Shown here piece by piece: positions 1 through 9,301 of a DNA stretch of 64,000 bases. The DNA lies in the NCBI GenBank assembly GCA_963783945.1, contig CAWAPS010000005.1, positions 62,001-126,000 of the forward strand. The letters are read 5' to 3'. Position numbers and translations under genes: made by a program. This DNA comes from CAWAPS01 sp963783945. GTDB lineage: Bacteria > Actinomycetota > Acidimicrobiia > Acidimicrobiales > Palsa-688. A model generated the notes under the pieces. That model saw only the letters and a program-made list of their open reading frames with translations, did not search any database and was not told the origin of the DNA. The stretch's first letter is position 1. Each line of letters starts with the position of its first letter.

Positions 1-1213
1 TTCGACTTCATCGTCGTCGGAGCCGGATCCGCAGGAGCCACTTTGGCTTCGAGGCTGACTGAAGATCCCCGCTGCACCGTGCTTTTGTTGGAGGCTGGTA
101 AGGACTATCGCGCCACCGAGGCTCCGCCTGAGATGCCGCGACCAGAACCCCTTTCCCGCGTACGGGCGACGAGATTTCTTCTGGCCAGACACGTTCGTGC
201 GCCGAACACAGCAACAGGAACCCTGTTTGTGTCGCAACGGACTTCGAGTGTCGACCAACGACGCCTACCTTGAGCCAGCGAGGGAAAGAACGAACCTCAC
301 GATTCGCGGCGGCGTCCTGGTCGACCGAATTGTGATCGACGATGGTCGCGCCCATGCGGTTCTGGCGAGAACCGACCGAGGAGTCGAGACCTTCAGCGGA
401 CGGGAGGTCATCCTGTCCGCTGGGGCCATCCACTCGCCGGCGATCATGCAGCGATCGGGGATCGGGCCCGCCGCCCATCTCAGGGCTCTCGGCATTCCGG
501 TCGTTGCTGACCTTCCCGCCGGGGACAACTTCATCGATCATCCCGTCGCCGTCCTGCCCCTGATTCTACGACCGGCGGCGGATAGGGCGACCACCCACGT
601 CAGGCCGTTCGGGTTCTATGTGCGGTACGGCTCGGGGTTGGGCGAGGGTGGCTCGAATGACATGCATCTCGCCTCTTTGAACCCCGTAGCGGGGGCCGAT
701 GGTGGGATCTTCGTCGGCCTCCATCAGCCATGGTCGCGGGGTGAGGTGCGGATCACCTCCGCGGATCCCGCCGTCAGCCCGGTCGTGGAGTCGCGCCTGC
801 TATCCGACGGGCGGGATATGGTTCGAATGCGCGACGGGGTAAGGCGGGTGCTCGATGTTTGCCGTCACCCCTCGGTTGCTGCGGTGACTTCGAGGATCAC
901 CGTCACGCCTGATAGGAGCGAGGTCTCTGACTTCGCGAACGACCACGAGACTGACGTCTGGCTCTTGACAAACTGCGTGGACGGCGCGCACGCGGCGGGA
1001 ACCTGCCGGATGGGATCCCCCGATGACCGACGCAGCGTCGTCGATCCGGATTGCCGCGTGCTCGGTGTCGACGGTCTGCGAATCGCTGACGCATCGGTGA
1101 TGCCCGAGATTTGCCGTGCCAACACGCACCTGACGACGGTCATGATCGGAGAGCACTTGGCCCGACGGATGCAGGTCCGGCCGAAGTCGGACCGACAGAT
1201 CGCTTCTCGATAG
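1..1213 (+). pseudogene. GMC-family FAD oxidoreductase, broken and cut by the window edge
   Basis: The left end encodes the FAD-binding signature FDFIVVGAGSAGATLASRL in frame 1. Near position 140 homology jumps to frame 2 (DQNPFPAYGRRDFFWPD from about 142). The frame-2 reading then passes from EPCLC (about 230) directly to NGLRVSTNDAYL, so the GGSSAxNG region and roughly 100 or more residues of the flavin/substrate domain are missing. The C-terminal half is intact: SAGAIHSP, then the catalytic pair in GAHAAGTCRMG (His) and ANTHLTTVMIGE (Asn), with a stop at 1211-1213. A functional GMC enzyme is about 500 residues, so one frameshift plus one in-frame deletion make this a relic. The true start lies upstream of the window. 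A complete but diverged relative sits at 54183-55802. Confidence 0.8.
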
Positions 1214-1289
1214 CCCTCTGGCCGGCTCGCCCCATAGCCTGCGCCAAACGACTCTGGTCAGCAGCGTCGGTTAGTGCTGGCGATTCTGT

Positions 1290-2414
1290 TTAGGCCGGCG
1301 CCAGGGTGGGGAGGCCCTGCGGGAGGCCCTGGGCGACTATCTCGTCGGGGATGTCGAACACCGTCGGCGCCGGCGCCGGCGTGAACGAAGGATCGATGCC
1401 GAACGCCGTGCGGGCGTTGGTGTCGACGATCTTCCGGGCGAGCTCCGAGTCGAGTCCGAGCTGGTGCGATATCACGTGCAGCCCGTCGGGGTCGGCACCG
1501 AGGTCGAGGTGGCCGTAGTCGCTGCCGTAGACAAGCACGTCGGGACCGAGCAGGTCGACGAGGTAAGGGATGTCGTCGTCGATCTGGCACGCGATGTTGA
1601 ACTTGCGGCCGTCGAGGACCTCCATGGCCTGTGAGCGCCAGTCGCGGAAGCTGCGGAATGCTCCGGTACGGTCGGCGCGGAACGTCTCCCGCAGGACGTA
1701 GGGCACCCAGCTGGCGCCGGCCTCGAGGAACGACCACCGCAGCTGCGGAAACTGGTCCATGACCCGCCCCCACAGAAGGGCGAAGAACGCGCCGGGCGCC
1801 TTCATCATGTTGGTGTGCAGAGCGTTCCCGGGCTGGCGGCGGGCGGCGGGCAGGTCACCGCCCACGTGGATCGAGATGGCCAGGTCGAGCTCCTGGGCCT
1901 TGGCGTAGAGGGGGAACATCGTGGGGTCGGCCATGCTCATCCCGTGGGTCTGGCCGAGCGTGAAGACCGATACCGCCCCGTGCTCCTTGGCGAACTCGAG
2001 CTCCTCGAAGGCCCGATCCATCATCCTCGCCGGTGCCATCGCCGCCCACTTGAGCCGGCCGCCGCTGTCGGCCGTCCCTTCGGCCATCCAGCGGTTGTAG
2101 CTGCGGTACATGGCGGCCTCGGCCAGCGGGCTCTTCACGTCGTAGAGCAGCCACCAGGTCGGGAAGATGACCTGGGCGTCGACGCCAAAGTCGTCCATCT
2201 GCTTCAGCCGACCCTCCAGGTTCACCAGATCGCAGCCCGGGAATACGACGTCGTTCCACTTCTTGGCCATCGGACCGGGCCAGTTGTGGATCAGGTCCTC
2301 CGAGGTCCAAAGGTCGCCCTGGATCATGGGCTTGAACCGCTCTTCGCCAGGGTCCATGTAGTCCCAGGTCCTGGGCGTCTCGATGATGTGGGTGTCGCAG
2401 TCGATGTAGCCCAT
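1290..2414 (-). CDS. Amidohydrolase-2 family metal-dependent hydrolase/decarboxylase
   Basis: 374 residues, the usual length for this TIM-barrel family, which includes aminocarboxymuconate semialdehyde decarboxylase, LigW-type decarboxylases and 4-oxalomesaconate hydratase. The N-terminal metal motif is D7-T-H9 (IDCDTHIIE). Further ligand-type positions are H183 (SIHVGGD), E231 (EAGASWVPY) and D299 (YGSDYGHLD). The ATG is preceded by GGAGGAGAGAG, a strong ribosome binding site. It is monocistronic and divergent from the arylsulfatase gene at 2783. The reaction is not predictable: hydrolysis, hydration and non-oxidative decarboxylation all occur in this family. No signal peptide is visible, so it should be cytoplasmic. 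Confidence 0.9.
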   Translation of the reverse strand: MGYIDCDTHIIETPRTWDYMDPGEERFKPMIQGDLWTSEDLIHNWPGPMAKKWNDVVFPGCDLVNLEGRLKQMDDFGVDAQVIFPTWWLLYDVKSPLAEAAMYRSYNRWMAEGTADSGGRLKWAAMAPARMMDRAFEELEFAKEHGAVSVFTLGQTHGMSMADPTMFPLYAKAQELDLAISIHVGGDLPAARRQPGNALHTNMMKAPGAFFALLWGRVMDQFPQLRWSFLEAGASWVPYVLRETFRADRTGAFRSFRDWRSQAMEVLDGRKFNIACQIDDDIPYLVDLLGPDVLVYGSDYGHLDLGADPDGLHVISHQLGLDSELARKIVDTNARTAFGIDPSFTPAPAPTVFDIPDEIVAQGLPQGLPTLAPA

Positions 2415-2782
2415 GACTCTCTCCTCCAGCCCTTTCGCGCGGCTGTGCCGAAATATTCGCTCGCGTTTTAACGCTGAGATTCGACCACCAGGGTACGCCG
2501 CCGCTAGGCCATACTCAAATGTACCTCGAAACGGGGACCACCTGACGCACCCGAGCGGGCTCAGACATCACCGCGGCCGGCGGCAGGTCATGGCGCAGAC
2601 CGCCGACGTCCCCAGTCGCGACCAGGTGAGAGCCGCCGCGGACGACCGGCGCGCCGCCCTCGGGCCAGTCGCCGGACGAGATGTCTGAGGCGGGAAGGGC
2701 GGAGTCGGCCAGACAGGGGATGTGGCATCCTTTCTTACGAGTGGCGGTCCCGGCCTTGGGTATTGCCTGAGAGGAGTTGGTG
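2415..2782. other. Divergent intergenic region, 368 nt
   Basis: No convincing gene. It must contain the promoters of the amidohydrolase (-) and arylsulfatase (+) genes, but no clear -35/-10 pair was found. One 10-bp inverted repeat, CTCAGACATC at 2560-2569 and GATGTCTGAG at 2680-2689, is separated by 110 nt and may be chance. Confidence 0.4.
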
Positions 2783-5137
2783 ATGCCGGAGACCTTCCGG
2801 GGATCGATAAATGTCGACATCCGCGACTCGGAACCGGACTGGTCTCCGTTCGAGCCGACCCGTGCGCCCGCAGGTGCGCCAAACGTGGTGTACATCGTGC
2901 TCGACGATGTCGGCTTCTCGGCCATGAGTTGCTACGGAGGGCCGATCGAGACCCCGAATATCGACCGGATTGCCGGGGCCGGGGTGCGCTACACCCAGTG
3001 GCACACCACGGCGTTGTGCTCGCCGACGCGTTCGTGCCTACTGACCGGGCGGAATCACACCCGCAACAGCATGGCTTGCATCACCGAGGCGGCGATCGGG
3101 TTTCCCAACGCCAGCGGCACGATTCCCCCGGAGAACGGGATGCTCTCGGAGATACTGGGCGAGCGGGGCTGGAACACCTACATGGTCGGCAAGTGGCATC
3201 TGTGCCCGACCGACGAGATGAACCTGGCGTCCACCCGGCGAAACTGGCCGAGCGGGCGAGGGTTCGAGCGGTGGTATGGATTTTTGGGGGCGGAGACCAA
3301 TCAGTGGTATCCGGATTTGGTCTACGACAATCACCTGGTTGACCAGCCGCGATCGCCGGAGGAGGGCTACCACCTGACCGACGACCTAACCGACAAGGCG
3401 CTGGAGTTCGTCGACGACGCCAAGGCGATCGTGCCGGAGAAGCCGTTCTTTCTCTATTACGCCCCCGGGGCGTGCCACGCGCCGCATCACGCCCCGACAG
3501 AGTGGATCGACAAGTTCAAGGGCCGGTTCGACGCTGGCTACGAGGCCATGCGGGAGCAGACCCTGGCCCGCCAGAAAGAGATGGGCCTGATCCCGGCCGG
3601 CACCGAGCTGCCGCCGGTCAACCCGATCGGAACCCCGCAAACGCGCACCGGTCCCGGCGGTCTGCCCTTCCCTGCGCTCGACTACACGCGGCCGTGGGCC
3701 TCGCTCAACGAGGAGGAGCGGCGGCTGTTCGCCCGGATGGCCGAAGTGTACGCCGGGTTCCTCGCCCATGCCGACCACCACATCGGGCGGCTGCTGGACT
3801 ACCTGGAGCAGCGCAACGAGCTCGACAACACGCTGATCGTATTGGTCTCCGACAACGGGGCCAGCGGCGAGGGCGGCCCCAACGGCTCGGTCAACGAGAT
3901 GAAGTTCGCCAACGGTATCGCCGATGATCTGGCCCAGAACCTGGCCCAAATCGATGAGCTGGGCGGTCCCCGCACCTACAATCACTACCCGACCGGCTGG
4001 GCCATGGCCTTCAACACCCCGTTCAAGATGTGGAAGCGCTACGAGTTCAACGGCGGGACAGCCGACCCGTGCATCATCTCGTGGCCCGCTGGCACCAAGG
4101 CTCGCGGCGCGATCCGCGACCAGTACCACCATGCCATCGACATCGTTCCGACCATCCTGGATGTCCTCGGCGTCGACGCACCCGAAACGATCAAAGGGCA
4201 CGTCCAATCACCCTTCGACGGAGTCAGCATGCGGGGCACCTTTGACGACGCGGCCGCACCGTCAGGGAGGAAGACGCAGTTCTACTCCATGCTGGGGTCG
4301 CGATCGATCTGGCATGACGGCTGGAAGGCGGTCACCACTCATCCCACGATCGCGGGATGGGGCCACTTCAACGACGATGAGTGGGAGCTTTACCATACGG
4401 ACGTCGATCGGGCCGAGTTGACCAATCTCGCCGCGGAGCACCCGGAGAAGGTGCGAGAGCTGGTGAACATCTGGTTCTCCGAGGCGGGTGCCAATGGAGC
4501 GTTCCCTCTCGACGACAGGTCGGCGGTCGAGATCATGAACACCCCCAGACCACAGCTAACGGCGGCGCGAAACCGGTATGTGTACCGCCCCGACGTGGCC
4601 CCCGTTCCGGAGTGGCTGAGCGTCAACACCCGGGGCCGGTCGTTTGTGATCGGGGCGGTGGTTGATATTCCCGCTCCCGGAGCCGAGGGCGTGCTTTTCG
4701 CCATCGGCTCGCGTTTTGGTGGCCATGCCCTGTACGTGAAGCAAAACCGGCTGCACTACGTGAACAGTTTTGTCGGCAGCGTGGAACAAAACGTCGTCGG
4801 CTCCGAGGACATCCCGACCGGGCACAACCTGCTCCTGTCGGCGTCGTTCGAAAAGGACGGGCAGTACCCCGATCGCACCACCGGGACGCTGTCGCTCTAT
4901 CACGCCGAACACAAGGTAGGAGAGGCTCAGATCAAGACCCAACTGGGTGCGTTTGCTGTCGCCGGCGCAGGGCTGTATGTCGGCCGCCACAACGGTGAGC
5001 CCGTCACCGACGACTACCCGGGCCAGCCCCCCTACCGATTCACCGGCGGCGCCATCGATCTTGTAGCGGTCGATGTCAGCGGCGAACCTTTCGTCGACCT
5101 TGAACGCGAAGCCGCCCTGATGCTCATGCGGGAGTAA
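2783..5137 (+). CDS. Arylsulfatase (formylglycine-dependent, type I sulfatase)
   Basis: About 784 residues, the size of the long mycobacterial AtsA-type sulfatases. The metal site begins with VLDDVGF near residue 40. The maturation motif CSPTR begins at about residue 79 (codon at 3017), where the Cys would be converted to formylglycine, followed by SCLLTGRNHTRN. SDNGASGEGGPNGS near residue 357 is a second conserved sulfatase block. The ATG at 2783 is chosen over TTG 2777 and GTG 2780 because GAGGAG sits six bases upstream of it. No signal peptide is visible. A formylglycine-generating enzyme is not in the window. It would release sulfate from sulfate esters, and a partner desulfonated carbon skeleton would suit the surrounding catabolic genes. 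Confidence 0.92.
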   Translation: MPETFRGSINVDIRDSEPDWSPFEPTRAPAGAPNVVYIVLDDVGFSAMSCYGGPIETPNIDRIAGAGVRYTQWHTTALCSPTRSCLLTGRNHTRNSMACITEAAIGFPNASGTIPPENGMLSEILGERGWNTYMVGKWHLCPTDEMNLASTRRNWPSGRGFERWYGFLGAETNQWYPDLVYDNHLVDQPRSPEEGYHLTDDLTDKALEFVDDAKAIVPEKPFFLYYAPGACHAPHHAPTEWIDKFKGRFDAGYEAMREQTLARQKEMGLIPAGTELPPVNPIGTPQTRTGPGGLPFPALDYTRPWASLNEEERRLFARMAEVYAGFLAHADHHIGRLLDYLEQRNELDNTLIVLVSDNGASGEGGPNGSVNEMKFANGIADDLAQNLAQIDELGGPRTYNHYPTGWAMAFNTPFKMWKRYEFNGGTADPCIISWPAGTKARGAIRDQYHHAIDIVPTILDVLGVDAPETIKGHVQSPFDGVSMRGTFDDAAAPSGRKTQFYSMLGSRSIWHDGWKAVTTHPTIAGWGHFNDDEWELYHTDVDRAELTNLAAEHPEKVRELVNIWFSEAGANGAFPLDDRSAVEIMNTPRPQLTAARNRYVYRPDVAPVPEWLSVNTRGRSFVIGAVVDIPAPGAEGVLFAIGSRFGGHALYVKQNRLHYVNSFVGSVEQNVVGSEDIPTGHNLLLSASFEKDGQYPDRTTGTLSLYHAEHKVGEAQIKTQLGAFAVAGAGLYVGRHNGEPVTDDYPGQPPYRFTGGAIDLVAVDVSGEPFVDLEREAALMLMRE

Positions 5138-5166
5138 CGCACATTGTTTTGCCGCGGCGCTAATGG

Positions 5167-5682
5167 TCAGAGGCCGCCGAGGACGTCACCGGCTTCGGCT
5201 CGAATCTTGTTCATGAGGCTGACGAGCTGGTTCAACTCTTCTGGTGACAGCGGGATGGTCGAGAACAGGTTCGCGTTCAACGCATCGACGGCCAGATCGA
5301 AGACGACACGTCCTCTCGCCGTGATCTCAGCCAGCACCGTGCGACCGTCTTCGGGGTGGGACACGCGCCGGATCAAACCGGCGATCTCGAGGCGGTCCAC
5401 GGAGCTGGTCACGGTGCCCGGCGTGATCCACAGACGCGCGCCCACTTGACCGAGCGGCAGTCGATCGCCGACACGCAGCAGGCCGAGGACCTGGTAGCGG
5501 GCGAAGGTGAGACCGAACGGTCTCAGGAGGCTGTTGGCCCGGGTGAACAGGATCTGCCAGCCGCGCATGACGGACACGACGGCGGCGACCCCAGGAGCCG
5601 AGTCCTGCCATCCCTGCGCGATCCAGTGCTGGCGCGAGCCCTCAACCGGGTCGTAGGCGAGGTGAGACATCCGTTCACTCAC
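5167..5682 (-). CDS. MarR-family transcriptional regulator
   Basis: 171 residues from a GTG at 5682, with an alternative ATG five codons in. The winged helix core is clear: RYQVLGLLRV, LPLGQVGARLWITPGTVTSSVDRLEIAGLIRRVSHPEDGR, then a C-terminal dimerisation helix. It overlaps the end of the upstream CoA-transferase gene by 8 nt, so the two are probably translationally coupled and the regulator is the last gene of the M24-M24-CoA-transferase operon. MarR proteins typically repress their own operon and release on binding an aromatic or CoA-linked ligand. That is the likely role, but its operator was not identified. Confidence 0.88.
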   Translation of the reverse strand: MSERMSHLAYDPVEGSRQHWIAQGWQDSAPGVAAVVSVMRGWQILFTRANSLLRPFGLTFARYQVLGLLRVGDRLPLGQVGARLWITPGTVTSSVDRLEIAGLIRRVSHPEDGRTVLAEITARGRVVFDLAVDALNANLFSTIPLSPEELNQLVSLMNKIRAEAGDVLGGL

Positions 5683-8182
5683 GAGGGAGAGCTTTGGCCA
5701 CCCTTTCGGGCGGTCGGGGCGCCGGCATCGAGGGGCCGCTCGATGGCGGCCCCGGCGGTGACACCGCGGGAGCCGCTGTGATCGGAGCCCTTCCGATTAC
5801 CTGGTCTGCTTCGAGCTCCGCCAACTCGGGCTCCGTGAACCCGATTGCCGCGAACACCTCGCGGGTGTGCTGACCGAGCAGGGGGGCATGGCTGACGTGA
5901 AAGCGGTCGGGGCCTCGTGAAAAGCGCATGGGGAGGGTGCTGTGGCGGGCGGGTCCGGTGACGGGATGCTCGACCGACTCGAAGAAGCCGCGAAACCGGA
6001 GTTGGGGTAGCTCGCACTGCTGGTGTGGTTGCATCACCTTGGCCACCGGGACCCCGGCTCCCCACAAAGAGTCCACGATCTCGTTACTGCTGCGCTCCCG
6101 GCACCAGGCCGACAGGTGGGCGTCGATTTGGTCCTGCTGCTTTCTCCGGGCTCGAGCTCCGACCAGCGCTGGGTCCATGGCCCAGGATGGTTGCCCCAAC
6201 GCGCTTCGGAGACCTTTCCATTGCTCGTCGGTTGCGACGGCGATCGCGACCCAGGAATCAGGGTTGCCGTCGGCGCCGACGTCTGCGCTCGGGTACAGGT
6301 TCTGCGGCGCCGCGGTCGGCCCCCGGTTGGCGTCGCGCTCGAGCGTCACCCCGTAAGCCGAGTACTCGATGATCTGCTCTGCCGTCACGTTGATTGCGGC
6401 ATCAACCATCGCCGCCTCGACCAGCACGCCCTCCCCGGTTCGCTGCCGGTGGTCCAGAGCTAGCAGGAGGCCGGTGACGGCGTGGATCCCAGCTGTGGGA
6501 TCTCCTATGCAGTACGGCGACAGAGGATTTGCTTCGGGGTACCCGGTCATCCAAGTCAGTCCGGAGGCGTCCTCGATGACGAAAGCGAATGCGGCATTGT
6601 CACGCCAGGGTCCGTCGAGCCCGAACCCGGGCATGCGAACCATGACAATGTCGGGCCGAATGGCGCGGACCCCGTCGAAGTCGAGCCCGATCTGCTCCAG
6701 AACCCTCGGGGTGTAGTTTTCGACCATCACGTCGCAGGTTGCGAGCAGCGTGCGTAGAGCGTCGCGACCTCGCTTGTCAGCGAGGTCGAGTGTCACGCTC
6801 TTCTTGTTGGTGTTCAATCCCGAGAAGATCCCGCAACGCTCCCACCATTGATCCTCCGTGAACGGTATTCCCGAGATCAGTCGGGTGCCGTCCGGTCGTG
6901 ACGGGGATTCGACGTGGATCACGTCGGCCCCGAGCAGGGCGAGAATGTGGGTGCATAGTGGCCCCGCCCAGAACGCCGTCATATCGAGGATCCGCAGGCC
7001 GGCGAACGGGAGAGGCTGGCCATCAAAGGCAGGATCGCTCCGCCGGACCGCGCCCGGCGGTGGTGATCGGTTCTCGAGGGAGTGCTCGCCCAAGCCCGGG
7101 GGCGGGCCGGGCGGCCGGAGCAGCGGAGGCGCGAAACGATAGGGACGGTCGGGCTGCGAAAAGCCGTGGGTCGGATTCACGGTGATGGAGCCACGGGCCT
7201 GGAAGTGGTCGGTCGAAGGGATGGTTGCGCCGTTGCCGACCGGAGCGTGTGGAATACGGAATGCGGCCGCGGCCAGCATGATCTCCTCGACCGACTGGCC
7301 CGCCACCCAGTCCTGAATCACAGGTGCGACTTGGGCCCGGTCAGCGATTAGCGACTGATCCTCGCGCCACTCGGGATGGCCGACCATCACGCAGAGATCG
7401 AGCCACTGCTGCCCGGTGCCCGTGCCCAGGCCAACCAGGCCGTCCCTTGCGGTTTCGACCCCTGGTGTCGGGATGGCGCGTCGGGACCGGTAGGGCCGGC
7501 CCGCCATGTCCAGGAAACTCACCGGGTAGTAGGTGAGGCATAGTGCCAGCACTTCGAGCATCGAGACGTCGACGAGCTCACCCGGGTCGCTGAGCAAGCG
7601 GCGCGCACGCGACACGAGGGTGCCGATGGCGGCGTACACTCCGCTCAGCCATTCGCCGACCTGTCCCCCCACGAACACCGGCGCCCGGTCGGATGCGCCG
7701 CGGCCGAGCCCGATGATCGCGCCGGACCAGGCCTGGAGGGTGAACTCGGTGGCCGCCCGCTCGCACCACGGTCCCTCGAGCCCAAACGGGGTGATGGCGG
7801 TGACGGTGAGGTGCCCGTGGGCGCGCCGGATCTCGGCGGGAGCGAGTGACGGGTGAGCCGCCAGGCGGGAGCCAGGTGACCACACGACGGCGTTCGCCGC
7901 ACTCAGGCGCTCGGCGATGGCCTTGAGGTCGGCGGGGCGACTGGCGTCGGCGACCGCGCTCTCTTTCGAGCACGCCAGGAAACTGAACAGCGCACCGTCG
8001 CGGTCCTCCGGGATCTCCGCGCCCGACGCCGACCACCTTCGGAGGGGGTCGCCCTCGGGATCCTCGACCTTGATCACCTCCGCGCCGGCGTCTGCCAGCA
8101 GCTTGGTGCAGTAACCACCGGCTATGCCGATCGAGAAATCTATGACCTTGTAGCCGCTGAGCGGGGGTGCGGGTGGGGCCAT
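5675..8182 (-). CDS. Fused double-domain CaiB/BaiF (type III) CoA-transferase
   Basis: 835 residues, twice the usual ~400, with two tandem CoA-transferase III domains: about 9-350 (LSGYKVIDFSIGIAGGY) and 393-800 (FAGLRILDMTAFWAGPL). The family's catalytic Asp lies in a GDxxxG motif. It is present in the second domain (CIGDPTAG, D561), but in the first domain the aligned segment reads GEWLSG (E177). The protein may therefore act as a pseudo-dimer with one active site. Type III enzymes move CoA between carboxylic acids in the cytoplasm. The gene is six bases downstream of the M24-like gene stop, with MarR overlapping its 3' end. Two further fused paralogues are at 22546 and 37347. Confidence 0.9.
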   Translation of the reverse strand: MAPPAPPLSGYKVIDFSIGIAGGYCTKLLADAGAEVIKVEDPEGDPLRRWSASGAEIPEDRDGALFSFLACSKESAVADASRPADLKAIAERLSAANAVVWSPGSRLAAHPSLAPAEIRRAHGHLTVTAITPFGLEGPWCERAATEFTLQAWSGAIIGLGRGASDRAPVFVGGQVGEWLSGVYAAIGTLVSRARRLLSDPGELVDVSMLEVLALCLTYYPVSFLDMAGRPYRSRRAIPTPGVETARDGLVGLGTGTGQQWLDLCVMVGHPEWREDQSLIADRAQVAPVIQDWVAGQSVEEIMLAAAAFRIPHAPVGNGATIPSTDHFQARGSITVNPTHGFSQPDRPYRFAPPLLRPPGPPPGLGEHSLENRSPPPGAVRRSDPAFDGQPLPFAGLRILDMTAFWAGPLCTHILALLGADVIHVESPSRPDGTRLISGIPFTEDQWWERCGIFSGLNTNKKSVTLDLADKRGRDALRTLLATCDVMVENYTPRVLEQIGLDFDGVRAIRPDIVMVRMPGFGLDGPWRDNAAFAFVIEDASGLTWMTGYPEANPLSPYCIGDPTAGIHAVTGLLLALDHRQRTGEGVLVEAAMVDAAINVTAEQIIEYSAYGVTLERDANRGPTAAPQNLYPSADVGADGNPDSWVAIAVATDEQWKGLRSALGQPSWAMDPALVGARARRKQQDQIDAHLSAWCRERSSNEIVDSLWGAGVPVAKVMQPHQQCELPQLRFRGFFESVEHPVTGPARHSTLPMRFSRGPDRFHVSHAPLLGQHTREVFAAIGFTEPELAELEADQVIGRAPITAAPAVSPPGPPSSGPSMPAPRPPERVAKALPRE

Positions 8183-8188
8183 TGACCC

Positions 8189-9301
8189 CTACGCGTTCCA
8201 CATCGGGCTCGACGTGAGCACCTCGGGTCCCGTGGGGGTGATCAGCACCGCTTCCTTCCCGACGACGGCGCCGGCGTCGGTGTCGACAACACAGCCGGTG
8301 ATTACGACCACGGCACCAGCCTCGAGCCGTTCCGCGGCCGTGGCCGGGAGATCGCGGACCACTAGGGGCTCGTCGAGGCCGAGGCCCAACCCGCGCCCGA
8401 TCGGCGTCGCCGGTACCGCCTCACCTGCAGCCTCGTAGGCCGCGAACAACGCATTACCGGGGGCCCCGGCCTGGCACGCGTCCAGTAGCCGGGGCCATAG
8501 CTCGTCCCACCGCCGGTAAAGACTGCGCACCCGAGACGCGTTCCCGCTGGTCCCGGCGAGCCAGGTGCGGCCGACCTCGCCCGTGTAGCCCCTGGCGACG
8601 ACTGCCGCGTCGAAGGCGACGAGATCCCCCTCTGCAACGCGTCCTTCGCTGTCTCTGCGCCGGGGGGTGGTGATCCGGACGACATCCTGGTTTGCGGGTG
8701 TCGTGACGCCGCGTGATGCCATGGCATCCATGAACCTGCCGGTCAGGGCCCGCTCGCTCACGCCGGGCTCCAACTCGGCGATGGCTGCAGCCAGCCCGGC
8801 TTCGGCGATGCCGATGGCGGCACGGATGGCGGTCACTTCCTCGCCGGTCTTCACCCGTCGGGCTTGATTGAGCGCCCGTTCGCCGTCGACCACCTCCGCC
8901 ATAGGGAACGCCCGGGGAAGGAGCTGAGCGAAGAGAGGCGACAAGGCGTCTGTGCCGACGCGTCGGGGTGCGACGGCATCGCCGATGCGCTGCAGGACCG
9001 ATACGAGGTTCATCGGATTCCAGGTAATGCCGTAGAGGTGATCGTGGGGGATCTCTTCCGGTACCCCTTCGTCCCACGTGCTGAGTAGGTAGATGTCGCC
9101 GGTCGCCCGAACCACCACGCAGCCCGGGCCGAACGGGCGGGTGCCGGCGTTCCACAGCAGCGGCACGCCCGCCACGTAGCGGATGTTTGCCGGGCGCCCC
9201 AGCACTAGCACGTCCAGGTCGTGCGCCTCCATCGCCGCGAGCGCCCGTTCGCGGCGCCCGTACCGCAGGGCTCGCTCATCGGGAACAACTTCAGTCGGCA
9301 T
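8189..9301 (-). CDS. M24 (creatinase/aminopeptidase P fold) protein lacking most metal ligands
   Basis: 370 residues with the pita-bread fold layout: an N-terminal creatinase-like domain, then the C-terminal half. Compared with the five canonical ligands D-D-H-E-E, only the first Asp (VAFDAAVV, D231) and last Glu (GKEAVLIT, E350) remain. The others read E242 (TGEVGRTW), R303 (IGRGLGLG) and T335 (VVITGCV). Creatinase itself uses this fold without metal, so a metal-independent hydrolase or a non-catalytic partner is possible. The start overlaps the end of the upstream M24 gene by 11 nt, so it is co-translated with an intact paralogue. Confidence 0.85.
   Translation of the reverse strand: MPTEVVPDERALRYGRRERALAAMEAHDLDVLVLGRPANIRYVAGVPLLWNAGTRPFGPGCVVVRATGDIYLLSTWDEGVPEEIPHDHLYGITWNPMNLVSVLQRIGDAVAPRRVGTDALSPLFAQLLPRAFPMAEVVDGERALNQARRVKTGEEVTAIRAAIGIAEAGLAAAIAELEPGVSERALTGRFMDAMASRGVTTPANQDVVRITTPRRRDSEGRVAEGDLVAFDAAVVARGYTGEVGRTWLAGTSGNASRVRSLYRRWDELWPRLLDACQAGAPGNALFAAYEAAGEAVPATPIGRGLGLGLDEPLVVRDLPATAAERLEAGAVVVITGCVVDTDAGAVVGKEAVLITPTGPEVLTSSPMWNA

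Noticed and set aside
2560..2689. 10-bp inverted repeat as an operator for the arylsulfatase
   Set aside because: Arms are 110 nt apart and no promoter elements were found nearby; chance occurrence is likely.
3386..4207. A 273-codon minus-strand frame inside the arylsulfatase
   Set aside because: Antisense to sulfatase motifs such as CSPTR and SDNGASG; no independent start site or family.
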